36,954 bases of DNA, taken from NCBI GenBank assembly GCA_900541785.1, contig UQKY01000018.1:1-36954 (forward strand). The letters run 5' to 3'. Positions 16,763 through 25,054 of the stretch are shown piece after piece (position 1 is the first letter of the stretch; each line of letters begins with the position of its first letter). Below the pieces are notes generated by a model. That model saw nothing but the letters and a program-made list of their open reading frames with translations. It ran no database searches and had not been told where the DNA came from. Source of the DNA: an uncultured Collinsella sp. (GTDB lineage: Bacteria; Actinomycetota; Coriobacteriia; Coriobacteriales; Coriobacteriaceae). Made by a program: the position numbers and the translations under genes.

Positions 16763-16849
16763 TCGTGAGTTATTTCACCGCAGCTTAAGGTACGGTTGGG
16801 ATGTGCGCACTTTAAAGAGAGGAACCCATGATTAGAGAGGTCGCGTTCG

Positions 16850-16957
16850 TCTCTCTAAATGTCTCTCTAAATGTCTCTCTAAAATAAGATGCTTATCTCT
16901 CTAAAGTTAGAGAGATAAGCTATACTTTAGAGAGATAAATCTATCGTTTTAGAGAGA
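16850..16957. promoter_or_regulatory. Array of seven TCTCTCTAAA sites before the AlbA_2 gene
   Basis: TCTCTCTAAA occurs at 16850, 16862, 16874 (exact 12-bp period) and 16896. Its complement occurs at 16907 (first T replaced by G), 16926 and 16948. The last site reaches to five bases from the start codon and overlaps the only ribosome-site-like sequence (AGAGAGACGG). A -10-like TATACT sits at 16921-16926 between two sites. The layout looks like cooperative binding of a repressor that shuts both promoter and translation start; the neighbouring gene encodes a winged-helix protein, so autoregulation is the simplest reading. Confidence 0.75.
16891..16920. promoter_or_regulatory. Perfect 30-bp palindrome inside the array
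   Basis: GCTTATCTCTCTAA (16891-16904) and TTAGAGAGATAAGC (16907-16920) are exact inverted repeats around AG. It directly abuts the TATACT -10 candidate, so a bound dimer would cover the -35 region. Confidence 0.8.
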
Positions 16958-16961
16958 CGGA

Positions 16962-18662
16962 ATGCCAATGCTGCTGGATGAACCTCTTGGCCTTATTGTT
17001 GAGCGCCTTCGCAGGCGGGGGACTGATGACGCATCGGTAGAAGTTAAAGCCTGCACGAATAAATTGAGCGCAGACGTATGGGAGACAGTGAGCGCTTTTG
17101 CGAACACTGCGGGTGGGCTCATTATTTTGGGCCTGAACGAAGCCGAAGGATTTGTTCCTTCGGCTAACTTTGCTATCGATAGGGTGCGCGATCAGTTTGT
17201 TTCGGGTATCGGAGACGGAGGCTCAGCGGCAGTGGTGACCCATGCGCCGCGGTACGAGCTTGATCGAGGCGAGGTCGACGGGCTCCAGGTGCTTCTGGTG
17301 CGCATCTTTGAACTTGAGCTTAAAGCGAAGCCTTGCTATATCGGCGCGCGCGGCGTGCAGAACGGTAGCTACAAGCGCGTGGATGATAAAGATATCAAGA
17401 TGTCACCCGCTGAGCTATATGAGCTGCAGAGTGCGTTGCTTCCGAGCGATGCAGACGGCACGGTGGTTTCGGAGGCAACGGTCGAGGATTTGGATCCAGA
17501 TGTCGTGCGGTCTATTATCGCAAATCGCCGGCTGCAGACCCCGCGCGTTTTGCGCGGGGCCGATACGCTGGAAAAGCAGCTGGTCAGACTCAATATCACT
17601 ACAAAGGATGGTGCCGTGAAGCTCGCGGGGCTTCTGTCGGCGGGAATTTACCCCCAGCAGTTCTATCCCAAACTGATGATCGATGTCGCCGTTCATTCCG
17701 ATGTGGAAAAATCTGCACCCGGGCAACCCCGGTTTATTGACCGCCAGTTGTGCGATGGCCCGATTCCGGCTTGCATCGAAGATGCCCTTGCCGCGATTGG
17801 ACGAAACTTGCGCAAAGCGACGATAGTGCAAGGCGCTGGCAGAAGGGAGGATTGGGAAGTTCCCCAGGAGGTTTTGCGCGAGGCCTTGGCAAATGCCTGC
17901 ATCCATCGAGAATATTCGCCCATGTTTGTGGGGCAGGCCGTGAGTGTCGATATCTATCCAGACAGAATAGAGATCAAAAACCCTGGCGGGCTTTGGGGCG
18001 GAAAGACGGTGGACAATCTTGCAGACGGGGAATCGCGCTGCCGAAACCCAAAGCTCATGAGCCTAATGGGGGCGACGCCGTTAGAGCATGCCGAGGGGGC
18101 CGTTGCGGAAAGCCAGGGATCTGGTATCCCGGCTATGATTCGCGAGATGGAGTCTCGTTCGCTTGGCAGGCCGAAATTTATCGTTAAGGCTGATTCGTTT
18201 ACGGTGCTGCTTTCCCGGCACGGGGCGGAGCTTGCTGAAAACCGCACGTGGATTCAGAGCCATGTGGGCGCCGAGCTGACGGATCGCGAAGAAACATTGC
18301 TCATGTTTATGCGGGAGCATGGGTGCGTATGCGATGTTCAAAAAATACGAGAGGCCCTGAAGTGGGATTCGGATGACATTCGTCTGATCTGCGGGGACCT
18401 TGTCGATAAACATGTCCTGTCAAAATGTGGCAAAGACACGTTTGAGATTATCGATATGAGCAGAGAACCGTCAGCTTCGACAGCGGATAGGATCCTGGAG
18501 GCTCTCAGCGCCGAAGTGGATATGACGGCGCGAGAAATAGCGGTTGCATCGGGGGTCAAAATTTCGTCCGTCCGCTACCATCTGCCAAAAATGGCGGATA
18601 AAGGGCTCATCGAAGTAATGGGTTCATCGACGAGCCGCAACCGCCGCTATCGGAAGAAGTAG
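16962..18662 (+). CDS. Schlafen AlbA_2 / HATPase / winged-helix transcriptional regulator
   Basis: A 566-residue multidomain protein of the family often mislabelled 'RecG-like helicase'. Residues 15-150 are a Schlafen AlbA_2 domain (EVK at 27-29, AFANTAGGLIILGL at 45-58, YIGARGVQNGSYKRV). Residues about 265-400 are a GHKL-type ATP-binding domain with the N-box E307-N311-H315 (LREALANACIHREY), IKNPGGLWGG and GSGIP (386-390). The C-terminus has two helix-turn-helix segments: about 440-495 and 510-566 (MTAREIAVASGVKISSVRYH), ending in a basic tail. It has no helicase motifs. The start is ATG 16962 or 16968. The operator-like array in front suggests it controls itself; a role in defence or stress sensing is speculation. 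Confidence 0.88.
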   Translation: MPMLLDEPLGLIVERLRRRGTDDASVEVKACTNKLSADVWETVSAFANTAGGLIILGLNEAEGFVPSANFAIDRVRDQFVSGIGDGGSAAVVTHAPRYELDRGEVDGLQVLLVRIFELELKAKPCYIGARGVQNGSYKRVDDKDIKMSPAELYELQSALLPSDADGTVVSEATVEDLDPDVVRSIIANRRLQTPRVLRGADTLEKQLVRLNITTKDGAVKLAGLLSAGIYPQQFYPKLMIDVAVHSDVEKSAPGQPRFIDRQLCDGPIPACIEDALAAIGRNLRKATIVQGAGRREDWEVPQEVLREALANACIHREYSPMFVGQAVSVDIYPDRIEIKNPGGLWGGKTVDNLADGESRCRNPKLMSLMGATPLEHAEGAVAESQGSGIPAMIREMESRSLGRPKFIVKADSFTVLLSRHGAELAENRTWIQSHVGAELTDREETLLMFMREHGCVCDVQKIREALKWDSDDIRLICGDLVDKHVLSKCGKDTFEIIDMSREPSASTADRILEALSAEVDMTAREIAVASGVKISSVRYHLPKMADKGLIEVMGSSTSRNRRYRKK

Positions 18663-18733
18663 ATGCAGCCGAGTCGCCCCTCTTGTGTCTCTCGAAGTTA
18701 GATGGGTGCTAGGGGGGCGACTGCCTCGCGATA

Positions 18734-18782
18734 TTTCCCCAGATAAAACCTGCCAAAACAAACCTGTCCCTTTTTGGCAGGT
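18734..18782 (+). repeat. Dispersed palindromic repeat, copy 2
   Basis: TTTCCCCAGATAAAACC start and CCTGCCAAAA/TTTTTGGCAGG stem, with CCTGTCCC in the loop, as in copy 1. It lies between the convergent AlbA_2 and larE genes. Confidence 0.88.
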
Positions 18783-18819
18783 CAGTTAACGCAGTGCAGG
18801 TTGAGCATATGCGAGCGAG

Positions 18820-18917
18820 CGGGCTCCGGGTGCGGCAAGGTGACGTGAAACAAGCGGGCGCTGACCTTTTGGTCGCGCCCGTGAAGTTGAACGTCAGATT
18901 GCCGTGCCCGGAGCCCG
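18820..18917. ncRNA. 98-base long hairpin, possible structured RNA or palindromic element
   Basis: The outer helix is 19 bp (18820-18838 with 18899-18917, two G-U pairs as plus-strand RNA). After a symmetric 2x2 internal loop comes TGACGT (18841-18846) with ACGTCA (18891-18896). An inner helix, 18854-18861 with 18875-18882, is then closed by GACC-TTTT-GGTC with a one-base bulge. The nested arrangement spans the whole element, no frame within it looks coding, and there is no T-run of a terminator. It sits 42 bases past larE's stop on the minus strand. It may be a structured RNA, a 3' RNA-stability element or a decayed palindromic mobile element; strand is undecided. Confidence 0.5.
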
Positions 18918-18931
18918 TGCAGCGCCGAGCA

Positions 18932-18958
18932 GTTGCGCCGTTTGTAAAACGGCGCAAC
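18932..18958. repeat. Perfect 12-bp hairpin abutting the larE stop codon
   Basis: GTTGCGCCGTTT (18932-18943) and AAACGGCGCAAC (18947-18958) pair exactly around GTA. It begins directly after larE's TAG on the minus strand. No T-run follows, so it is an atypical terminator at best. Confidence 0.65.
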
Positions 18959-19837
18959 CTACAGGTTCATGTTGCCGTGGATGTAGGGGGTGACCTCAGG
19001 GGAGATATGGTCGCAGCCCAGCTCGCGCAGCGCGGACTCGATAACGGCGGGCAGCGGGGTCTTGCCCTTGTCGTCGATGGCGGCACCGCCGAGGGCGGCA
19101 ATCTTGGCAACATCTGCGGGTGCGGCCTCGATATGCATGCAGCCGCTGATCAAGCGCGCGCGTACCTGTGCCAGATCAAGATCGTGCAGGTAATCCTCGC
19201 AGGCGCGGATTAAATCGACCTTCTCGCGCGTAAGCTCCTCGCCCGTGGGGACGCGTGTGGCAAGACATGCTCCCGCCGGCAGGTTCCAAACGGGATAGCC
19301 CCATGCGCGCAGTAGCTCGCGCTCTTCGTCCTTGGTAAAGCCGACCTCCATAAGAGGGGAGCGTACGCCGAGCTCTTCTGCCGCACGCATGCCGGGACGG
19401 TAGTCGCCGTGATCGCTTGCATTGCTGCCATCGATGACGGTGGGAAAGCCGAGCGACTTGGCGTGATTGACGATGGCGGTGAAGCCGGCGTGCTTGCAGT
19501 GGTAACAGCGGTTGGCGTCGTTGCGGGCTACTTGGGGGAGTTGCAGCTGATCCACCGAAAGATTGAGTACGGGTAGCTTAAAATACGCCCCCTCATTGGC
19601 CTGTCCATCAACGGACTGCTCAAACGAAGTCTGTTCGGGCGTGCCGATGAGCGGCGTGGTGAGGTGAACGAGAAGCGTGTCGGCAGGCATGATGCGGGCG
19701 CAGACCGCGGCCAAAAAGCTGCTGTCAACGCCGCCGGAAAACCCGATGGCCACGCGCCCGTATGCCAAAAGCAGCTGTTCGAGCGCCGATAGCTTGTCTT
19801 GAAGCTCCTCTGCGGGTGCCGTGGTGTCTAAAATCAT
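18959..19837 (-). CDS. larE: ATP-dependent sacrificial/FeS sulfur transferase LarE
   Basis: A 292-residue PP-loop enzyme that adenylates and sulfurates the pyridinium cofactor precursor of the nickel-pincer nucleotide used by lactate racemase LarA and relatives. The PP-loop is SGGVDSS (34-40). NRCYHCK gives C111 and C114, and PAGACLATR gives C191. This three-cysteine set is the version reported to hold a [4Fe-4S] cluster and supply sulfur catalytically, unlike the single-cysteine L. plantarum enzyme. GSNASDHGDYRPGMRAAEE is the family's substrate-side motif. AAGGAA precedes the ATG. No larA, larB or larC lies in this window, so its partners must be elsewhere. Confidence 0.9.
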   Translation of the reverse strand: MILDTTAPAEELQDKLSALEQLLLAYGRVAIGFSGGVDSSFLAAVCARIMPADTLLVHLTTPLIGTPEQTSFEQSVDGQANEGAYFKLPVLNLSVDQLQLPQVARNDANRCYHCKHAGFTAIVNHAKSLGFPTVIDGSNASDHGDYRPGMRAAEELGVRSPLMEVGFTKDEERELLRAWGYPVWNLPAGACLATRVPTGEELTREKVDLIRACEDYLHDLDLAQVRARLISGCMHIEAAPADVAKIAALGGAAIDDKGKTPLPAVIESALRELGCDHISPEVTPYIHGNMNL

Positions 19838-19933
19838 GAAACGTTCCTTATCGTTGAGTACTCGATCGAAAACTATAATCCTAATGCGTTACTTGCCATA
19901 AGACTTCTATCTGTGTAACGAAAGTGCAATATG

Positions 19934-19950
19934 GTATATACGTTATATAC
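19934..19950. promoter_or_regulatory. AT-rich palindrome between larE and the HAD gene
   Basis: GTATATA-CGT-TATATAC is a perfect 7-bp-arm palindrome 60 bases before the HAD start and 96 bases upstream of larE. It has the size of a GntR- or LacI-type operator, but I cannot assign its regulator. Confidence 0.4.
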
Positions 19951-20010
19951 AAGTTGCCAAATGCGGTAGAGTTGCAGCAGCGCGACAGCGAGAGTCGATG
20001 GGGGACCGAT

Positions 20011-20661
20011 ATGATCAAGGCTGTTATTTTTGACATGGATGGAACGCTGGTTGATACCGAGCGTTTGGGGATTAAGGCCTGGAAGGCAGGCGCCGCTGAG
20101 CTGGGGCTCGCGATTGATGATGCGCTGATCCATCAGTTTATCGGTCGCACGCTACCCGATGTCATGGACATCCTCGATAAGCATTACGGCAGCCACGAGA
20201 CCGCCGAGGCGATCTATGTCCGCCACAAGGAGATTCGCGACGAGATGGTCAAGACCGATCTGGAGCTTAAGGCCGGCGCCGCCGAGTGTCTAGACGAGCT
20301 GCTGGCGGCGGGCTATCACGTGGGCCTTGCGACGTCGTCGCGCCACGTTACCGCCGAGCGCAACCTTAAATCATTCGGTCTCTTTGACAAGTTTGAAACG
20401 GTGACCTGCGGCGAGGACGTCGTGCACGGCAAGCCCGACCCCGAGATGTATCTGCTCGCCTGCGAGCGCGCGGGCTTTACTCCCGAGGAATGTGCCGTGG
20501 TCGAGGATTCGCGCAACGGCTGCGTCTCGGGCATTACGGCTGGCTGCCACGTCTTTGCCGTTCCTGATATCGTGCCGCTGCCGCAGGACGTGGTGGATGG
20601 CTGCGAGGCCGTGCTCGATACGCTGTTCGACCTGGCGGCGGCAGTCAAGGCCGTGCGCTAG
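20011..20661 (+). CDS. HAD family phosphatase, beta-phosphoglucomutase-like
   Basis: A 216-residue haloacid dehalogenase superfamily hydrolase, subfamily IA with an alpha-helical cap. Motif I is DMDGTLVDTE (nucleophile D8, acid/base D10), motif II ATSSRH, motif III around the lysine of GKPDPEMYLLA, and motif IV VVEDSRNGCVSG. The substrate is probably a small sugar phosphate or similar phosphoester. The open frame runs back to 19924, but GGGGGA directly before ATG 20011 and the standard MIKAVIFDMDG start decide. It ends at a very long bidirectional terminator. Confidence 0.9.
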   Translation: MIKAVIFDMDGTLVDTERLGIKAWKAGAAELGLAIDDALIHQFIGRTLPDVMDILDKHYGSHETAEAIYVRHKEIRDEMVKTDLELKAGAAECLDELLAAGYHVGLATSSRHVTAERNLKSFGLFDKFETVTCGEDVVHGKPDPEMYLLACERAGFTPEECAVVEDSRNGCVSGITAGCHVFAVPDIVPLPQDVVDGCEAVLDTLFDLAAAVKAVR

Positions 20662-20700
20662 ACAATTGCGGTGTTGAAACGAGCGATTGCTCACGTTTGC

Positions 20701-20748
20701 GCTCAAGCAAAAGGGGCCCGGCAATGGTCGGGCCCCTTTTGCTTGAGC
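20701..20748. terminator. Bidirectional terminator with 20-bp perfect stem
   Basis: The arms 20701-20720 and 20729-20748 are exact inverse complements (ends GCTCAAGC and GCTTGAGC), with AAAA and TTTT inside the arms around a GC core and an eight-base loop. It separates the HAD gene from the convergent lacI-type gene. Confidence 0.92.
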
Positions 20749-20774
20749 GGCGACTTAGCATACTTGCGTGCGTG

Positions 20775-21887
20775 CTATAGATACGCACCGAGGTTGATGG
20801 CCGTGGCGTCGGTCTGGCTGCTTGCCTGGGTGCTGGCGCGTTCCAGCAGGAACGGCCGCACGAGTTCTTGGCGGTTGATGTCCTCGATGGCCGTGACCGC
20901 GGTGACGGTGCGCGCGGCAGAGCCGATGTGGACGTGCTTGGTCTTTGCCGGGGCCTTGTTCTCGATTTGCTCCATGAGCAATTGAACGCCCTTGCGGCCA
21001 ATCTCGTAGCCCGGGGGCGCTACCGTAGTGAGCGGGACCGATCCACTCCAAGCGAGCGGGTTGCCATCGCAGCCTGCTACGCGTACTTGCCCGGGGACAG
21101 AGATGCCCTTGTCGACCAGCGCCGAGATAACGCCCGAGGCCAACACGTCGGTCAGGCCGACGACAAAATCGGGGCGTTCGTTCGCGGGGCGCTCGGCGAT
21201 TTGGGCACCGATGCCGTAGCCGTCGGCAGCGGTATTCCATTCGCCAGCGTCGATGACTTCGATCTTGATATCGGGGTGCAGGGCGAGGGCCTTGTGAATG
21301 CCAAGCACGCGTAGGGTGAGCTGCATAAATGCTGCTCGGCCGACGACGACAATATGGTGTGCGCCGCGGGCGATGGCGAGCTCGGCAATGATGCGACCTT
21401 GGGCCTCGTTGTCGGCCGCTACGTAGTAGCCGGGCTCGGAACAGTGGATGTCCAGATGGACGATCGGCACGGGCATTTTAGTCATGGCCGGATGCCAGTC
21501 GGGGGACGCCATGGGCTGAACCATGACGCCGGACATCTGCGTGCCCATAAAGTAGCGCAGGTAATGGTCCTCGAGAATATCGTCGTTATCGGCGTTGGCG
21601 ATGAGCAAGTCGTAGCCGTGCTTGCGGGCCTCGTTGTGGGCGCCGCTGGCGATTTGGAGCGAAAAGCCGTGATCGAGACGGGGGAGCACCAGGCCAAAGG
21701 ACTTGGTGGCGCCGCCCGCGAGCTGACGGGCGCTTTGGTTGGGCAGGTAGCCAAGGCGATTGATGGTCTCGTTGATGAGCTTGAGGGTCTCGGGGCGCAG
21801 CTTTTCGGGGTGGTTGAGCGCGTTGGAAACCGTGCCCAACGAAACCCCGGCCTCGCGCGCGACGTCGCTGATTTTTACCTTTGCCAT
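20775..21887 (-). CDS. LacI family transcriptional regulator
   Basis: A 370-residue LacI/GalR repressor. The helix-turn-helix and hinge are at residues 4-55: KISDVAREAGVSLGTVSNALNHPEKL, then NETINRLGYLPNQSARQLAGG. A periplasmic-binding-protein-like sensor domain follows (FGLVLPRLDHGFSLQIASGAHNEARKHGYDLLIAN and later VAGCDGNPLAW). The ligand is probably a sugar, but no sugar transporter or glycosidase gene is adjacent. AAAGGGG precedes the ATG at 21887. It is divergent from glmS across 312 bases, so it could act on glmS, but the gap also holds two repeats. The reading frame is open far upstream of 21887, but that part is antisense to glmS. Confidence 0.93.
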   Translation of the reverse strand: MAKVKISDVAREAGVSLGTVSNALNHPEKLRPETLKLINETINRLGYLPNQSARQLAGGATKSFGLVLPRLDHGFSLQIASGAHNEARKHGYDLLIANADNDDILEDHYLRYFMGTQMSGVMVQPMASPDWHPAMTKMPVPIVHLDIHCSEPGYYVAADNEAQGRIIAELAIARGAHHIVVVGRAAFMQLTLRVLGIHKALALHPDIKIEVIDAGEWNTAADGYGIGAQIAERPANERPDFVVGLTDVLASGVISALVDKGISVPGQVRVAGCDGNPLAWSGSVPLTTVAPPGYEIGRKGVQLLMEQIENKAPAKTKHVHIGSAARTVTAVTAIEDINRQELVRPFLLERASTQASSQTDATAINLGAYL

Positions 21888-21935
21888 AGCGGCCCCTTTG
21901 ATGCGTTTCAAGTACAAGCCAGATTGTAGCATCCC

Positions 21936-21990
21936 AAACCTACCAAAAAGGGACAGGTTTATTTTGGCAGGTTTTATCTGGGGAAACGCC
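21936..21990 (-). repeat. Dispersed palindromic repeat, copy 3
   Basis: Inverted relative to copies 1 and 2. On the minus strand it reads GGCGTTTCCCCAGATAAAAC onward, with the stem TGCCAAAA/TTTTTGGTA and CCTGTCCC in the loop. Copies 1 and 3 also share the GGCG just before TTTCCCC. Confidence 0.88.
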
Positions 21991-22002
21991 GTTGCCAGCG
22001 CG

Positions 22003-22037
22003 ACCACCACGAAGGTGCCTGTCCCCATTGTGGTGGT
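22003..22037. repeat. Palindrome with CCTGTCCCC loop
   Basis: ACCACCAC (22003-22010) and GTGGTGGT (22030-22037) are exact inverted arms. The loop holds AAGGTGCCTGTCCCCA. It starts 13 bases after repeat copy 3 and shares the GGGGACAG core with other palindromes in the window. Confidence 0.75.
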
Positions 22038-22199
22038 TTGGACCGGCTGGACGTGTGTGCATCGGGTGGTATCTAAGTTGAGATACCACTTCTGGTATAT
22101 CAGCTTGCGTTTGCGTGAGTACAATACTCGAACGTTATACGTCTCAGCGCCCCCTGTGCGTGGACGTCTTGCAGTCACGCGAACGAAGGGATTTATCCT

Positions 22200-24047
<1,848 letters not shown>

Positions 24048-24070
24048 TTGGTTCCGCCGTTCTAGCGACT

Positions 24071-24110
24071 AAGGCCCGGCTCCGCATTTGACGGAGCCGG
24101 GCCTTGTTGC
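24071..24110. terminator. Terminator of glmS
   Basis: AAGGCCCGGCTCCG (24071-24084) pairs perfectly with CGGAGCCGGGCCTT (24092-24105). The T-tract after it is short. Confidence 0.8.
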
Positions 24111-24117
24111 ATTTGCA

Positions 24118-24162
24118 CAGATAAAACCTGCCAAAATGAACCTGTCCTTTTTTGGTAGGTTA
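24118..24162 (+). repeat. Dispersed palindromic repeat, copy 4, overlapping a stop codon
   Basis: Starts CAGATAAAACCTGCC, with TTTGGTAGGTTA at its other end; the leading TTTCCC of the other copies is missing. Its last three bases, TTA, are the TAA stop codon of the GntR gene on the minus strand. Confidence 0.88.
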
Positions 24163-24891
24163 GCGGAGCTTGCTGGTCTCGAAGTACTCGGGGAACTGGT
24201 CCAGGACCTCGGTTTGGTTGCGGAACATCATGTGCAGGTGCTTGCTGACCAAAAAGCTCGCTTCGATGGGGTCGCGACCGGCGATAGCGCGGCGAATCTG
24301 CTTGTGCTCGTTCACGATGTCCTGATTGTCGAGAACCTGCGTGGCAGCGCGCAGCCAGCGGAAGCGCTCAAGGTCGGCATTGGTCTCTTCGAGCCACGAC
24401 CACACGGTGCTGCGACATGCGATGCTAAAAATCATGTGATGCATGAGGTTGTCGCTCAAAAAGAAGCCGATGCGATCCTCTTCGGCCATGGCCTTTTCCT
24501 GCAGCACGATGGCGCGGTCGAGCTGCTCGATGCCAGCCGACGTGGCGCGCGCGCAGCACTCCACGATCACCTGCTTTTCCAGATGCTCGCGGATGTAACA
24601 GGCACTCTCGGCAAGGGTGAGGTTGATGGGCGAGACGTAGGTACCGCTCTGGGGCACGGTGCGCACCAGGCCTTCCTGCGCCAAACGAACTAAAGCCTCG
24701 CGCACAGGGGTGCGCCCCATATCCAGGTCGTCGCAAAGTTGCTTGACGCCCAGCTTTTCGCCCGGCTTGTAGTCCAGGTAGACGATTTTGCGTCGAATGG
24801 TGTGGTAGGACTGGTCCTGTAGGCTCGTTTCCTGCTCGCCGACGTGCATCGATTCTTCCATAGCGCCTCGCAACTGTTCTATCAAACTCAT
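24160..24891 (-). CDS. GntR family transcriptional regulator, FadR/FCD subgroup
   Basis: A 243-residue regulator. The winged helix covers about residues 25-85: SYHTIRRKIVYLDYKPGEKL, VKQLCDDLDMGRTPVREALVRLAQEGLV and the wing VPQSGTYVSP. The C-terminal all-helical FCD domain has metal/ligand histidines in NLMHHMIF and NEHKQIRRAI and SKHLHMMF, which usually senses an organic acid. The ATG at 24891 has no ribosome site; ATG 24861 has GAGG at good spacing and would give 233 residues, so the true start may be there. It is divergent from the YeiH-type transporter gene and may control it. Confidence 0.9.
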   Translation of the reverse strand: MSLIEQLRGAMEESMHVGEQETSLQDQSYHTIRRKIVYLDYKPGEKLGVKQLCDDLDMGRTPVREALVRLAQEGLVRTVPQSGTYVSPINLTLAESACYIREHLEKQVIVECCARATSAGIEQLDRAIVLQEKAMAEEDRIGFFLSDNLMHHMIFSIACRSTVWSWLEETNADLERFRWLRAATQVLDNQDIVNEHKQIRRAIAGRDPIEASFLVSKHLHMMFRNQTEVLDQFPEYFETSKLR

Positions 24892-25054
24892 ATGTCAGTT
24901 GTTAATTATGCCGCGAATCAGCTCTCCGCGGTGGGTAATTCGGCTGTTGCCTGAGAACTATTGCGGCATCTTAGTCTGTGTTTGCGCAAGGCTGCGCTCA
25001 ATGTTGCCGTATCATAAGCCGTCGCAAACGTGAAATAGAAAGAAGGAATCCCAT

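Larger units (their letters stand above)
16556..16961. other. Divergent intergenic region rich in repeats (406 bases)
   Basis: This gap between the nuclease and AlbA_2 genes holds no credible gene. From left to right it carries plain sequence (16556-16710), one copy of the ~50-bp dispersed repeat (16711-16762), an AT-richer stretch with two weak matches to the operator motif (16811-16822 and 16831-16840), and the TCTCTCTAAA array (16850-16957) leading into the next gene. Confidence 0.7.
21888..22199. other. Divergent lacI/glmS intergenic region (312 bases)
   Basis: No gene is visible. The region contains dispersed repeat copy 3 (21936-21990), a second palindrome (22003-22037), a 9-bp hairpin (GTGGTATCT with AGATACCAC, 22066-22089), and a possible glmS promoter with TTGCGT at 22111 and TTATAC at 22135 (18-base spacer). 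I do not see a glmS ribozyme core. Confidence 0.6.

Noticed and set aside
16850..16957. The TCTCTCTAAA array as a CRISPR
   Set aside because: Units are 10-12 bases, orientations are mixed and there are no uniform spacers.
16962..18662. Annotation of the AlbA_2 protein as an ATP-dependent helicase RecG
   Set aside because: No helicase motifs are present; the ATP site is of GHKL type.
22038..22199. glmS ribozyme in the glmS leader
   Set aside because: The conserved ribozyme core is not visible, and the leader after the likely promoter is too short.
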